Below, in pieces: positions 7,981-17,237 of a stretch of 19,681 nucleotides of DNA (positions are counted from its first letter, which is position 1; every line of letters starts with the position of its first letter). A program made the position numbers and the translations under genes. This DNA comes from Trichomonas tenax (Eukaryota > Parabasalia > Trichomonadida > Trichomonadidae). The notes beneath the pieces were generated by a model, which saw only the letters and a program-made list of their open reading frames with translations, was not told the origin of the DNA and ran no database searches. The stretch lies in contig JALKBU010000960.1 of assembly GCA_023091735.1 (NCBI GenBank), positions 1 to 19,681 of the forward strand. The letters run 5' to 3'.

Positions 7981-8023
7981 CTTCGTTAGCAAAAATAAAA
8001 GTGAACGTTTTTAATTTTTTTAA

Positions 8024-9046
8024 ATGGCCGAGAATAAAGCGCTGGCTCCGATGCCTAAGAAGCTCACCGTCGAGATGGTGAGGAAGAGATCCGAGCATAA
8101 TGACGGTGTGCTGTCAAATTTGCAGGAAGTCGCAATGCATCAAGACGAAATCGGAGAATTGACAAATGTTCTTGAGAGATTCTGTCCTCAGCTAAAGATT
8201 TTGTATTTACAGAACAACTATATTCCTAAAATCCAGTTTTTGAGCAAATTAAATCAGCTTGAGTACCTCAATCTTGCATTGAACAACGTAGAGATTGTTG
8301 AGTGCCTCGAAGGCTGCGAAAAGTTAAACAAGCTCGACTTGACATGCAATTTCATTGTCGATATCACATCCATCAAGTGTCTTCAGGCCAATTATAATCT
8401 TCGAGAACTCCATTTAATCGGTAACCCATGTGATAAGTTCGATGGATACAGAGAATTCGTTATTGCGACACTTCCTCAGTTGACAGCTTTCGATGGTGTC
8501 GAAGTTAAACCATCAGATCGAAACACATCTAAGCGCCAGCTTGCTATTTTGACTCAAAAGATGATTGATCAGATCGCAACTTACGAGCCAACACATTACA
8601 CACCGGAAGAAAGACTCAAAACATGGAGATCGATCGAAGAAGAGAAAAAGAAGAATTCTCCACCACCGCCAAAAGATCCACGTGATGAATACGGTACAAG
8701 ACTGAAAGCTAAGGCTCCTCCACCAGGCCCAGGCCCAGATGGACGCGTAATGCAGTGCAACACGGGACAATGGAAGTTTTCATGGAATGAGGAGAAAGAT
8801 TTGTTGATTCTCAATGTTGGAATCAACAGATACTTGGACACATCACAGATTGCTGTCGATGTCAACTCAACGTGGGTGAGGATTGAAGCAAAAGGCAAAG
8901 TTCTTCAATTGGTTCTTCCAAACGAAGTTGCGATTGATGATGTCGAAGCTTTGAGATCTGAGACATCAGGAAACCTCGTTCTCAAGATGAAGCGAGTCGG
9001 AAAGGAACCAATCATCCGCTTCAGGTCTCCAGCAGACATAGTCTAA
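8024..9046 (+). CDS. DNAAF11: Dynein axonemal assembly factor 11 (LRRC6/tilB)
   Basis: This 340-residue protein works in the cytoplasm to preassemble the axonemal dynein arms that drive flagellar beating. Residues 16-40 match the family's opening, with RKRSEHNDGVLSNLQEVAMHQ against RRNAEHND...L.ELSLHQ in animals. Leucine-rich repeats span about 41-135, with LKILYLQNNYIPKI, LEYLNLALNNVE and LNKLDLTCNFI. The LRR cap follows at 130-160 with LIGNPCDKFDGYREFVIATLPQL, the family signature. A helical linker (165-212) and a Pro-rich stretch (213-238) lead to a CS/p23-like beta domain at about 246-325 (GQWKFSWNEEKDLLILNV...). It is shorter than human LRRC6 (about 466 residues), mainly in the linker. 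Identification is firm. The start is the first ATG, and the motif array lies just upstream. Confidence 0.95.
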   Translation: MAENKALAPMPKKLTVEMVRKRSEHNDGVLSNLQEVAMHQDEIGELTNVLERFCPQLKILYLQNNYIPKIQFLSKLNQLEYLNLALNNVEIVECLEGCEKLNKLDLTCNFIVDITSIKCLQANYNLRELHLIGNPCDKFDGYREFVIATLPQLTAFDGVEVKPSDRNTSKRQLAILTQKMIDQIATYEPTHYTPEERLKTWRSIEEEKKKNSPPPPKDPRDEYGTRLKAKAPPPGPGPDGRVMQCNTGQWKFSWNEEKDLLILNVGINRYLDTSQIAVDVNSTWVRIEAKGKVLQLVLPNEVAIDDVEALRSETSGNLVLKMKRVGKEPIIRFRSPADIV

Positions 9047-9300
9047 CTTTTTCTTATTGATATCACTGTTTATATAAAATAATATTCTATCTTCACTTTT
9101 AAAAATTACAAATGATATTAAGTCAGAGTGTAATTGTCAAATTTTTTTCTCACTAGTTTAAAGACATCAACAAGTGTCTTATGCATATTGCACCCCATGA
9201 AAGATCAATGAGGAAAGTGAGTAATATTCACAACTTGGACTGAGCATTTCTATCGATAGCATATCTCTTAATTTTTTTCTTCATATGATTTAGATCATTT

Positions 9301-9600
9301 GAAATTATCGTCAATGTCAAATATCTTTACTCATTCGGTGCTAATATTAGATATAAATTTCTAGATGGATACACTGCTATCCATTTGTGAACGATGTGTA
9401 ACCTAAAGAAGTTGCAACAACAATGATTTCAGTTGGAGCCAACATTGATGTAAATGATAACTTTGGCTGGACTCCACTCCATTGGGCTGCTTTTTATAAC
9501 CATATGGAGTAACAACATTGAAATTCAAGTGGTGCAGACTTGGAAGCAAGAGATAACGATGGAAAGACATTACTCCATATTGCTACTGAGAATATCATAA
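9301..9600 (+). pseudogene. Ankyrin-repeat gene fragment
   Basis: Frame 1 from 9301 reads ...YLYSFGANIRYKFLDGYTAIHL and then hits TGA at 9388-9390. After a frameshift, a second frame from 9408 reads EVATTMISVGANIDVND, FGWTPLHWAAFYNHME, then TAA (9510-9512) and a TGA, and continues with SSGADLEARDNDGKTLLHIATEN to about 9585. These are remains of three consecutive ankyrin repeats with the G-x-T-x-LH-x-A and GAN-I/L signatures at about 33-residue spacing. At least one frameshift and two in-frame stops show it is dead. Ankyrin proteins form very large families in trichomonads, so this is probably a remnant of a duplicated copy. No start or end of the original gene is visible. Confidence 0.85.
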
Positions 9601-10361
9601 ATCACAATCATATATATATGATATATCAAAGAGATTAAATATAAATTAAGAGGTGATCCTAGAAACATGCATCTGAGCGCATCAACGCTGTCAATTTTCG
9701 ATATTTGAGCTTTAATATCTCCACAACTAAAGTGTGCATAATAAAAATACGCATACATAGCATTACGTTATAGTAAGTTGTAATGCGTAATATGCATATT
9801 GGCAAAATCAATGACAAATTTAATATCAAATTTCACCTATCGTATAAAAATACAGAATAATCATCATAATATTTATCTAAAGGTAACACATATATGTGTA
9901 GATACCATAAAAGTCTTCGCAGATAACATTTTGAAATAGTTTCTCTCATTGTGTCATCGGTCAACAATAAGCGATACTAGCTCGGAATATGCACAGCTCT
10001 ATTGACTAACTATTAAATGGAATGATACATCATATGCATGTGAATATATTATACCCTATGTCTACCCAATGAATACAAATATAATATGGTGAAACGCCCT
10101 CGTTAATGAGTGCATCGTTTGTCACTTTTAAGTTGAACACATTCCGATTTTTCGATACTACACAACTATTAAGGTGCAATACAATGTATGCAAGCAGTTA
10201 AAGACAGCTTTCATACCTTATTGAAGATTCAATAAGTAATTGCAAACCAAACAATCCAATTGAACCTTAAATTTCTTCTAGATTCACATTATTGTAGCAA
10301 TAAATCGAGATTAAGCGAATTCTTGATTTTTGAGGTGTAGCACCCTTTTTATGATCGAAAT

Positions 10362-10451
10362 TTTACTTGTCAAAAAATTATAAATCTGTCATGTAAGCAC
10401 GTCACTTTTTAAGCTCTAATTTCCGTTCACAACAACTTTTACATGAAAATA
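10362..10451. promoter_or_regulatory. TTTACATG/TTGTCAAAA motifs before the long coiled-coil gene
   Basis: TTTACTTGTCAAAAAA (10362-10377), CTGTCATGTAAG (10386-10397, reverse orientation) and TTTACATGAAAATA (10438-10451) lie 58-148 nt before the ATG at 10510. GTCACTTTTTAA (10401-10412) lies between them and recurs in related form before the genes at 16533 and 17773. Confidence 0.5.
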
Positions 10452-10509
10452 CATCTATCGGCAGAAAAAAATTTAATAAAAAAATAAAATAAGTTTAAAA
10501 TTTTTTTTG

Positions 10510-13476
10510 ATGGAGCCTGATGATAATCAAGCTTTTATCCACAACGTCTGCAAGAAAACCGCCCAATTGACGCGTGTCGCCGCGGATTTCCAGGACGCAC
10601 ATTTTGACCAAGCAATGTTGATCAAAAACATGCGCAATCATTATTTTCAACTTTATGATCAAGTTATCGAACAAACAAGGAAAAACGCACAAGACGCTTT
10701 CAACGCGCTCGTGAAATTCAGAAAGGCACAGATTGAAGACTCCTGCCACGAATATGGCCTTCAATATAAGCAAATAAAATCTGATTTCGCGCGAATTTTG
10801 AATGAAAAGTCGACACAACTCAATAACATATCGCGAGAGGCTAAATTATGTCACAGGAACATCAAAGAAATGACGAGAGACTCTATTTTACTTGCAAAAT
10901 CAGTTTTATCGACGGCTGATGAAGTTGAAAAATCTCTAAACGCACAATCACGGTGTCAGACTTCGACAATAAATCTCGAAAATAAACAAGATTTGATAGC
11001 TATTCGGCAAAAAATCAGCGCTGAGAAAAAAAGACATCAACAAGTCACGAATGAGATAAAAGAACTATACAAACAACAAGCACTCGAGTTCAAGAACAAA
11101 GTACGCGCGATTTTAGTCAAACAAATTCAAAATCGAAAACCATATTTTACATCTATCACAGAAAGACTGAAAATGATGCAGAGCGAGATGCAGATACTTC
11201 GCGAAGACTTCATGAAATCACTTCAAGAAGCAAAAGTGTTCGAAAAAAAAGCATTTAATAAACGCGAGCAAATGATGAATTTAACGAACTTAGAGGTCAA
11301 AGAAATCAACGACGAGATAAAGAAGACAAAGATATCAATACAGACAGAGACAAAAAGCTCAACAGAAAGACTTTCGAGCGCACGAAAGATTCTCAAAAAC
11401 GGACGTGTTTCTCAAGCAGGAATCATTCGCGAGATCTCGAAGATCATCGAGAGGCAGAGGCAGGACTCTAAGGATCTCGAATCTTCGATTGCGCAGTGCA
11501 GAAAAGAGCGTTTGGAGCAGTTGGCATCACAAGAAACAGGTTTGATGCAACAACACAAAACTGAATTGCAAACGAAGCTTTCAGAGATTTCTCTGCAGCG
11601 CCAGATTATCGACCAAAGACAGCTGACAACAGATCATTTCAGAGAGAAGTCACAGAACTTGGTTGACATGTTTATGAATGATTTGAACGAATTCGATTCT
11701 CACTTCGACAAAAACTTGCAAAAAATGGAATTCGATATCAATTCGCTTTTCAATACTGAGAAAATGAAGTACCAACAGATGAATGATGACCAATATAATG
11801 GCTTGAACACGAATTTCACAGCAATTTATGAAGAGTCAAGGCATTTTAGAAAAGAAGTTCGCAAGAATTCCCACAAAGTTAAAAAAGATTTGGGTGAACT
11901 GAGAAACAAAATCGGAACAGATGCGGCACAGAAAGAGAAAGAAAATGATATAAAGAGGAATGATTATGAACAGAAATTCGTTGAAATTATGAATGAAAGG
12001 AGGTCTCAAAAAGAAGATAAATGCAGAAACATGACTTCAAAGTTCTCTCAAAAAGATGCTCCAGTTTTCGCAAACTTCAAGAAAGATTTGGACGACAAAA
12101 AAGCGGAGATTCAAAAGCAAAACAAGATACCAGAGATGCAGTACTCAATGCAATACGAGGAGACAGAATTCAAGCACGAAAGAGACACTTTGGAGGCAAC
12201 TTTGGACATCATTTCGAGACAAAAAGAATCGATGCAGAACAACAGAGAAGTGAGACTTGCTGAACTCGCTGCTGATGTTGTCAACGCAGATAAGAACAAG
12301 AGAATGTTTGAGCGACAACTCAAAACTGCCGCTGCAGAAATAAATCAAGAAAATGAGTTGACAATTCAAGTCGAACAAGTTGCTTTAGCTGACAAAATTG
12401 ATAAAATCTCCGCTCTTTATAATGCAGACGAAAATGAGAGAGGAAGAGAGATTATCGAAGCCATCAGAAAAGTCAAACAATCGCAAAACAGAACTCGAGA
12501 TTTAGTTAAAAGAAAACTTGATGAGCATCGCGCAAAAATGAACGAAATGGAGAACCAAATGAAGAACATCAAAGAAACAATCAGGAAATTGCAAACTGGC
12601 GAAGATTGCGATGTATTAAAGCAGAAACTTGCAACAATGGAACGCGAAAAGGTAGCAAGACTAAACGAAGTCGAAGAGTCAACAAACAAACTTCGAACGC
12701 ATTACAAGAATTTTATGAAACAAGTTGTCAGAGAATTCGACAAACAGAAGCAGCAAATCGCTGAATCCAGAGAACAGGATGATGCTGTTTTCAAGGAAGG
12801 TGAAGTTCATTATGCGGAAAAACACAACAGATTATGCCAAGAAACAGACGAAAAGAAACAAGAGATCGAAGAAAAATATGCTGAAAAGAAAGCCGAAATT
12901 GAAACAGAACATAATAAGTCCGTCAAAAACATGAAGAGAAGAATCGCCAGCGCACAGAGAAACTATGAAGATTACTTGCAAGACATGTCTTCCAAGTACG
13001 ATAACTTCTTGAAAAAGTGCAATGCTGAATATGACACATCAATCGAAAATCTCCCACCCAGAATGCAAACGCAAATCAACGACCTCGTTGCACAAAACAA
13101 AAATCTTCACGATAAGATTGAAACATTGAACCAGAAAGTCAGTGATCTGAGATATGAATACTTCACAAACGAAACTCGTGTCGCTGACAAGAACAAAATC
13201 GAAACACTGAAGAAAGAGATGTCAACGAAGATGACAGAGATCTCAGAGACCTTCAAACCATTGTTCGGTCTTCGAATGCGTCGTCACACACATCCAGTCT
13301 TCTACAGAACAGTCGCAACAAACACGGACACAGACCCAATTCCTCGCTCAGCATGGGACGTCTTCAAGAGCACTCCTCTTGGAGAAAGGCCGAGCACCGG
13401 TGCTCACAGATCTAAGGCATCAATCGTCTTCCCTCGCTCTGCCAGATTATCTGCTGATAATATCAACCTTTTATAA
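10510..13476 (+). CDS. Long coiled-coil protein, probable cytoskeletal/flagellar
   Basis: A 988-residue protein, almost wholly alpha-helical and rich in Glu, Lys, Gln and Asp, with few prolines before residue ~850. Long heptad-like stretches cover roughly residues 40-900, with short breaks such as the one near residue 850 (ENLPPRMQ). The first 40 residues are less regular. The last ~75 residues are different: basic and Pro/Ser/Thr-rich, with RHTHPVFYRT, TNTDTDP and a Ser-rich basic end, possibly an anchoring domain. The frame is also open from a TTG codon one position upstream, but the first ATG is 10510. No known family was recognised. Trichomonads build large coiled-coil structures such as the costa and striated fibres. 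The promoter motif shared with DNAAF11 makes a flagellar or cytoskeletal role plausible, but this is inference. Confidence 0.8.
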   Translation: MEPDDNQAFIHNVCKKTAQLTRVAADFQDAHFDQAMLIKNMRNHYFQLYDQVIEQTRKNAQDAFNALVKFRKAQIEDSCHEYGLQYKQIKSDFARILNEKSTQLNNISREAKLCHRNIKEMTRDSILLAKSVLSTADEVEKSLNAQSRCQTSTINLENKQDLIAIRQKISAEKKRHQQVTNEIKELYKQQALEFKNKVRAILVKQIQNRKPYFTSITERLKMMQSEMQILREDFMKSLQEAKVFEKKAFNKREQMMNLTNLEVKEINDEIKKTKISIQTETKSSTERLSSARKILKNGRVSQAGIIREISKIIERQRQDSKDLESSIAQCRKERLEQLASQETGLMQQHKTELQTKLSEISLQRQIIDQRQLTTDHFREKSQNLVDMFMNDLNEFDSHFDKNLQKMEFDINSLFNTEKMKYQQMNDDQYNGLNTNFTAIYEESRHFRKEVRKNSHKVKKDLGELRNKIGTDAAQKEKENDIKRNDYEQKFVEIMNERRSQKEDKCRNMTSKFSQKDAPVFANFKKDLDDKKAEIQKQNKIPEMQYSMQYEETEFKHERDTLEATLDIISRQKESMQNNREVRLAELAADVVNADKNKRMFERQLKTAAAEINQENELTIQVEQVALADKIDKISALYNADENERGREIIEAIRKVKQSQNRTRDLVKRKLDEHRAKMNEMENQMKNIKETIRKLQTGEDCDVLKQKLATMEREKVARLNEVEESTNKLRTHYKNFMKQVVREFDKQKQQIAESREQDDAVFKEGEVHYAEKHNRLCQETDEKKQEIEEKYAEKKAEIETEHNKSVKNMKRRIASAQRNYEDYLQDMSSKYDNFLKKCNAEYDTSIENLPPRMQTQINDLVAQNKNLHDKIETLNQKVSDLRYEYFTNETRVADKNKIETLKKEMSTKMTEISETFKPLFGLRMRRHTHPVFYRTVATNTDTDPIPRSAWDVFKSTPLGERPSTGAHRSKASIVFPRSARLSADNINLL

Positions 13477-13566
13477 ATTATTTGTTATTTATTCTTTTAC
13501 AAAATTCTATTTTTTATTTATTTATTCTCATAAGAATCAAATTTTTAAAATTAGGCTTTTAGAGAA

Positions 13567-15245
13567 TTAAACGTTTTGTCCAATAGAATCAGATTCTCCT
13601 TCTTTGATATTGTTATCTAGATTATTTTTCTTATTCAAATAAATTACAACAACAACTACCAAAACAACGACAGCAGCAACAACATCGCAAATTATTGCAA
13701 TTGGTGGTCCACTTCTTGAACCCTTTTCCGGCTCATTGTCATAAGAATTGTAGGAATCATTATTAATCTCTGGCTTTATTACTTCAATGCTAATTGTGAA
13801 TGCATCACATATGAAATCAGCATCTCTTATATATACTACTAATTGATAGCTTCCAGGATACATGCTTTCAGGAAATGTGACAATTGTTGTGGCTGAGTCT
13901 GATGGAGACAATTCAGTGACTTGGATTTCAAAACCAGTTGTTGTACTGATAATTGAGGAATAGTTTTGATTTCATTCCTTTATCATCGATAGCATAGTAT
14001 AATAAAGTGTGAGAAAGATACCATGAAAAACTATTTGTAAGTGTAATTTCCTTTGTAAACTCGATTGTCTCGCCATTGCACGAGAAATTCCAGATATCCA
14101 AGATTTCATCATCATAATCAAGACAGTCTACGATTGATGCATTTGTTTCATCCTTTACAGTTCCTTTGACATTCATCATAAATTTTGTGTTATGCTCATA
14201 ACCTTTGACACTTGTTACCACCAGCGATACTTCTGGTGCTTTATTGACAATAACTGTCTTCTTGAGTACAATGGATTTTTTGGAAGGATCCATGACAAAG
14301 AAATGAATGTCATGAAGTCCTTGGTTGCCTTCAAAAGCAGACTTGAAATTGACATCAATCCAATCTTGTCCTACTGTATATTTCTCACCATATTGAACAG
14401 GCTGCCTATCATCCAATTGATAATAGAGAGTAAGTTGTTCTCCAGCATTAGGATCAGAGATTTGGACAGATCCAATGATATCGCTATCATAGTTAATCTC
14501 AGTTATGGGAATGCTCAAATTTCTAATATCAGGAGCGAATGAATAATGGAACTCAAATTGAAAAGTCTTTCTTTCGGATTCAAGACCTAAGTTGTCAATG
14601 GCTTAAATAGTTATTGTGTGAGTACTATGTCCGATATCGCTTGGGATTGTGACAGTCTTATCAAAAATTTTGGTATAAGCTCCATTAAGTAAAAGATATT
14701 CCACGTTGTCAATGAGAAGTTTGAGGATATAATTATTAGTACATTCAAGTCGATCAGAAACTTGTTCTTTAACGCTAATCACATCATCTTCTGCACGTAT
14801 ATAAGAGTCTTTCAGTGCTTTTTGAACCGTTAAGACTGGTGGCACATTGACTTCGAAAGTGGTTCTATAATCGGCTGATTTGTTGATTCCATCTAAATCA
14901 TAGTAATATATATTGTATTGCCATTGAGGCATATTATTAGGAATAGGAATTTCGATAGTTGACAGTCTGAAAGTTACCTGTTGACCGAATAACTCCACCT
15001 ATTTGGACTGGATCGAAACCTTCAATCCTGTAAAAAGTTGTTATATTGTTGTTGACATCTGGATCATTGACTTCAATACTTCCTTTAAGTTTTTAGCCTC
15101 TATTTAAATAGCGTTTCACAATAGTCAAATCCTGCATCTGAGGTGGGAAAAATCTCTAAAAATAAATGAATAACTTATATTTTCTGATCTCTTTCCCAAA
15201 GTGTCTATTGCATAAACCTCTACCAAAAGATGCATTTGGAAGCCT
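13567..15245 (-). pseudogene. Decayed large surface protein with 203-residue repeats and C-terminal membrane anchor
   Basis: Minus-strand frames join into one degraded protein. Landmarks recur as YAIDTLG (15194-15214), [stop]AIDNLG (14585-14605) and YAIDDKG (13976-13996), spaced 609 bp each time, that is 203 codons. The intervening blocks also repeat: GSIEVNDPD...PVQIG matches GSVQISDPN...PVQYG. This indicates a tandem Ig/cadherin-like extracellular repeat. The C-terminus has an acidic Asn/Ser linker, a hydrophobic membrane span (PIAIICDVVAAVVVLVVVVV) and a short charged tail, typical of trichomonad type I surface proteins. I see at least five lesions: frameshifts near 15145, 15000 and 13960, and stops at 15093-15095 and 14603-14605. 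The 5' part is lost; similarity fades near 15245. The specific family is not determined. Confidence 0.82.
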
Positions 15246-15930
15246 AAATATATCATAAAATCAATATTTTGATATATTCTAACAAATATAGAACAGATAT
15301 TACATAGATATGCTATATTCAAACTTTCGATTAAAATTAATGAAATATGGCATTTTTTTAAAAAAATGTCACTTTTTTGATTTCGAGAGTTCTTTTTGAA
15401 ATCGTTTATTTTAACATTTTCTTGCTTCATAATATATTTGCACTGTAATGAAATATAGTTTGAATAAAAGATAATTGTTGAGTATTGAATTCAGGTTTTG
15501 ACGAAATATATCAATTACATGAGTACATCAAAATTTAATGAAAATTAAGCATCTTAGAACGTTGGCATAAAATATTATCACATATAACATTGCATCAAAG
15601 AGCAAATAGTCTTTTGAACAATTATCCCATCAGCAAAAACTTCACTTGATAATCATTTCCATAGTAACACAGTGAAATTAGAAAATTAATACCAAATTCT
15701 CGGCCTATTATTTATCCTTTAAAGACTCACTCCTAATCATTTTTGCAATAGTTATCATACTGAAATATAAAGAGCAAGAGGTCCAGTGGTTTAATGTATA
15801 TTTAATGTAAAAATTATAAAGGAATTATTCATATTTTGTATAAAAAATAAACAAATGATAAATTTTTCTGACACTTTATTTGTCAAAAAGGCAACATTTT
15901 GTCATGTAAACATTATAATATTTAAAGGCG
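15246..15930. other. Spacer upstream of the EF-hand gene
   Basis: AT-rich sequence with no gene. It contains an 18-bp perfect palindrome, CATTTTTTTAAAAAAATG (15351-15368), and the promoter motifs at 15875-15911. The palindrome lies about 100 bp beyond the broken 5' edge of the surface-protein relic. Confidence 0.6.
15875..15911 (-). promoter_or_regulatory. TTTACATGACAAAA motif (reverse) before the EF-hand gene
   Basis: TTTTGTCATGTAAAC (15897-15911) is the exact reverse complement of GTTTACATGACAAAA, the best form of the motif before DNAAF11. It ends 19 nt before the ATG. A second related site, TTTATTTGTCAAAAAG, is at 15875-15890. No TCA initiator is evident. Confidence 0.55.
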
Positions 15931-16371
15931 ATGTCGTTCACTCCCTCGCAAGAGGAGATGTTAAGAAAGATGTTCAATGACATAGCGGACGAAGATCACA
16001 CAACAATCAACGAAGATGGGCTCAAAAAACTTCTTGCTGACTTAGATATCGATGAAAATTTTGCGGCCCCGATGCTACGTGTGATTAGTGGATCGAAAAA
16101 TAAACAGCATATCGAATATGATCAGTTTTTGTCGTTTTTTCATGTACTTCTCTCGCAAAACATTAAACAATCTTTCGAACTTTTGTTTAACGCGATAGAC
16201 AGCAATGGCGACGGACAATTGAACTCAGATGACATAGTAGAATTCGGTAAAATCATAGGAGACGAAATTACACTTGAAGAAGCCGAACAAATAATTCAAC
16301 AGTGCGATTTGGACAACAGCGGGTCTATAGAATTCAACGACTTCTGGAAATGGTTTAGCGAAGAAAGATAG
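15931..16371 (+). CDS. EF-hand calcium-binding protein (calmodulin/centrin superfamily)
   Basis: A 146-residue protein with four EF-hand positions and the overall length of calmodulin. EF3 (loop 90-101, DSNGDGQLNSDD) and EF4 (loop 126-137, DLDNSGSIEFND) keep the Asp/Asn/Ser ligands, the central Gly and the Ile/Leu. EF1 (about 19-30) and EF2 (about 54-65) have lost the ligand pattern and are unlikely to bind calcium. In both good loops position 12 is Asp rather than the usual Glu, which in known EF-hands lowers calcium affinity or favours magnesium. The N- and C-lobes are joined by a short linker near residue 72-80. It is not a clear calmodulin or centrin orthologue. The promoter motif links it to DNAAF11, so a flagellar calcium sensor is a fair guess. 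Confidence 0.88.
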   Translation: MSFTPSQEEMLRKMFNDIADEDHTTINEDGLKKLLADLDIDENFAAPMLRVISGSKNKQHIEYDQFLSFFHVLLSQNIKQSFELLFNAIDSNGDGQLNSDDIVEFGKIIGDEITLEEAEQIIQQCDLDNSGSIEFNDFWKWFSEER

Positions 16372-16509
16372 CTTTTATAGGATTGTTATCATTGTGAATT
16401 TCTTTAACAAAAAATCATAGATTGTTTGTATAAATAGATATTTTTTTTGTAATAGTTTTTATATTTCTCATTTCCAAAAGATTTTAAAAATCACATGTGA
16501 TACTTTTGT

Positions 16510-16530
16510 GACACTTTTAATCATTATTAT
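16510..16530 (+). promoter_or_regulatory. Initiator of the BET-like gene
   Basis: TCATTATTA (16521-16529) fits the trichomonad initiator consensus TCA+1-Y-W, with the A 10 nt before the ATG at 16533. GACACTTTTAA (16510-16520) abuts it directly upstream. Confidence 0.5.
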
Positions 16531-16532
16531 TG

Positions 16533-17237
16533 ATGAATCCTTTTATTAATGTTCAGTGTCGATCAATACTTGAAAACGCAATGTCCTCACCACTGGGACT
16601 CGCTGCAATGGGATATTTCGAATCTTTCAAGAAGAATTTTGATCAAATTTTCCCAATCAAAGAGATTAAAAACAAACTTAAGAACAATGAATACAAAAGT
16701 ATATCTGATTTCGTGGATAACGTTAAAGAGATATTTATCAACTCAGCAAGGCAAATAAGCGCAGATTCAGAGATTTCGCTTGCTTTGCAAACAATTTGTC
16801 GCATGATCTGTGACCAGTCGCGAGAGTTAAATGGTATTAATAAATCAGAATACGAAACAAATATGCAAAAGTTTTCTCAAATTTTAACAAATGTTCTTCC
16901 ATCGATTCCTGACTCAGTAGAAGAATTTGAAAACTTATTAAGTGTTCAGGATTTACTTCCAATCGAAGAATACATTCCTTTGTTGCCAAATTTAGGTTCC
17001 GATGGTACTCTCGTGGATCCAAATGAATTGTATGACAAACTTTTAAGACTTCCATCTGATGAAGACGTTTCTAGGATTGTTGACATTGTTGTCAATTATG
17101 AAAGTGCATATTCACACGAATGCAATGTTATGAAGATAGAATTAGCTCGATGCCATCAGTACACTCTAAGGCTAATCAAAAACTATCTAGATAACGTCGA
17201 ATTATTCGATGAAAGCACAATTCAAAAATCTGAATAA
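16533..17237 (+). CDS. BET-like protein: degenerate bromodomain plus NET domain
   Basis: A 234-residue protein. Residues about 10-97 follow the bromodomain pattern, best in the second half: P-I-x-x-I-KNKLKNNEYKS-x-x-DFVDNVKEIFINS, equivalent to PMDL-x-TIKKKL-x-x-x-YKS-x-x-EF-x-x-DVR-x-IF-x-N. Residues about 160-222 resemble a NET (extra-terminal) domain: NELYDKLLRLP, RIVDIVVNYE and then IELARCHQYTLRLIKNYL. The order is that of BET proteins, which read acetylated histones and recruit regulators. Two features needed for acetyl-lysine binding look missing: the WPF shelf, and the Asn after N-C-x-x-Y, where this protein has NSARQIS (70-76). It may therefore work as a scaffold through NET. The first ATG was chosen; a TTG lies one codon upstream. 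Confidence 0.7.
   Translation: MNPFINVQCRSILENAMSSPLGLAAMGYFESFKKNFDQIFPIKEIKNKLKNNEYKSISDFVDNVKEIFINSARQISADSEISLALQTICRMICDQSRELNGINKSEYETNMQKFSQILTNVLPSIPDSVEEFENLLSVQDLLPIEEYIPLLPNLGSDGTLVDPNELYDKLLRLPSDEDVSRIVDIVVNYESAYSHECNVMKIELARCHQYTLRLIKNYLDNVELFDESTIQKSE

Larger units (their letters stand above)
6414..8023. other. Spacer with two large hairpins, a relic frame and the DNAAF11 promoter
   Basis: About 1.6 kb without a live gene. It contains AATAAA (6459-6464), a large imperfect inverted repeat (7051-7135), a broken minus-strand open segment (7309-7590), a strong GC-richer hairpin (7649-7732) and the motif array in front of DNAAF11 (7822-7980). A minus-strand frame at 6941-7210 has fairly coding-like composition but starts only from TTG and overlaps the inverted repeat. 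Confidence 0.6.
9047..10509. other. Spacer with ankyrin relic and coiled-coil gene promoter
   Basis: It holds the ankyrin-repeat fragment (9301-9600) and promoter motifs at 10362-10451. Otherwise it is AT-rich sequence in which I see no gene. The 62-codon minus-strand frame at 9570-9758 overlaps the end of the relic and shows no family features. Confidence 0.6.

Noticed and set aside
8513..8898. Two minus-strand open frames of 85 and 100 codons
   Set aside because: They are antisense shadows of DNAAF11, whose identity is firm.
10507..10509. TTG start one codon before the long coiled-coil gene, and a similar TTG before the BET-like gene at 16530
   Set aside because: Eukaryotic nuclear genes use ATG; both frames have an ATG as the next codon.
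12021..12934. Several overlapping frames on both strands
   Set aside because: They lie wholly inside the long coiled-coil gene and reflect its repetitive Lys/Glu codons.
13928..14518. The surface-protein pieces as separate live genes or a programmed frameshift
   Set aside because: Pieces lack start codons and contexts of their own, and five independent lesions (stops and frameshifts) are too many for recoding. A single decayed gene is simpler.
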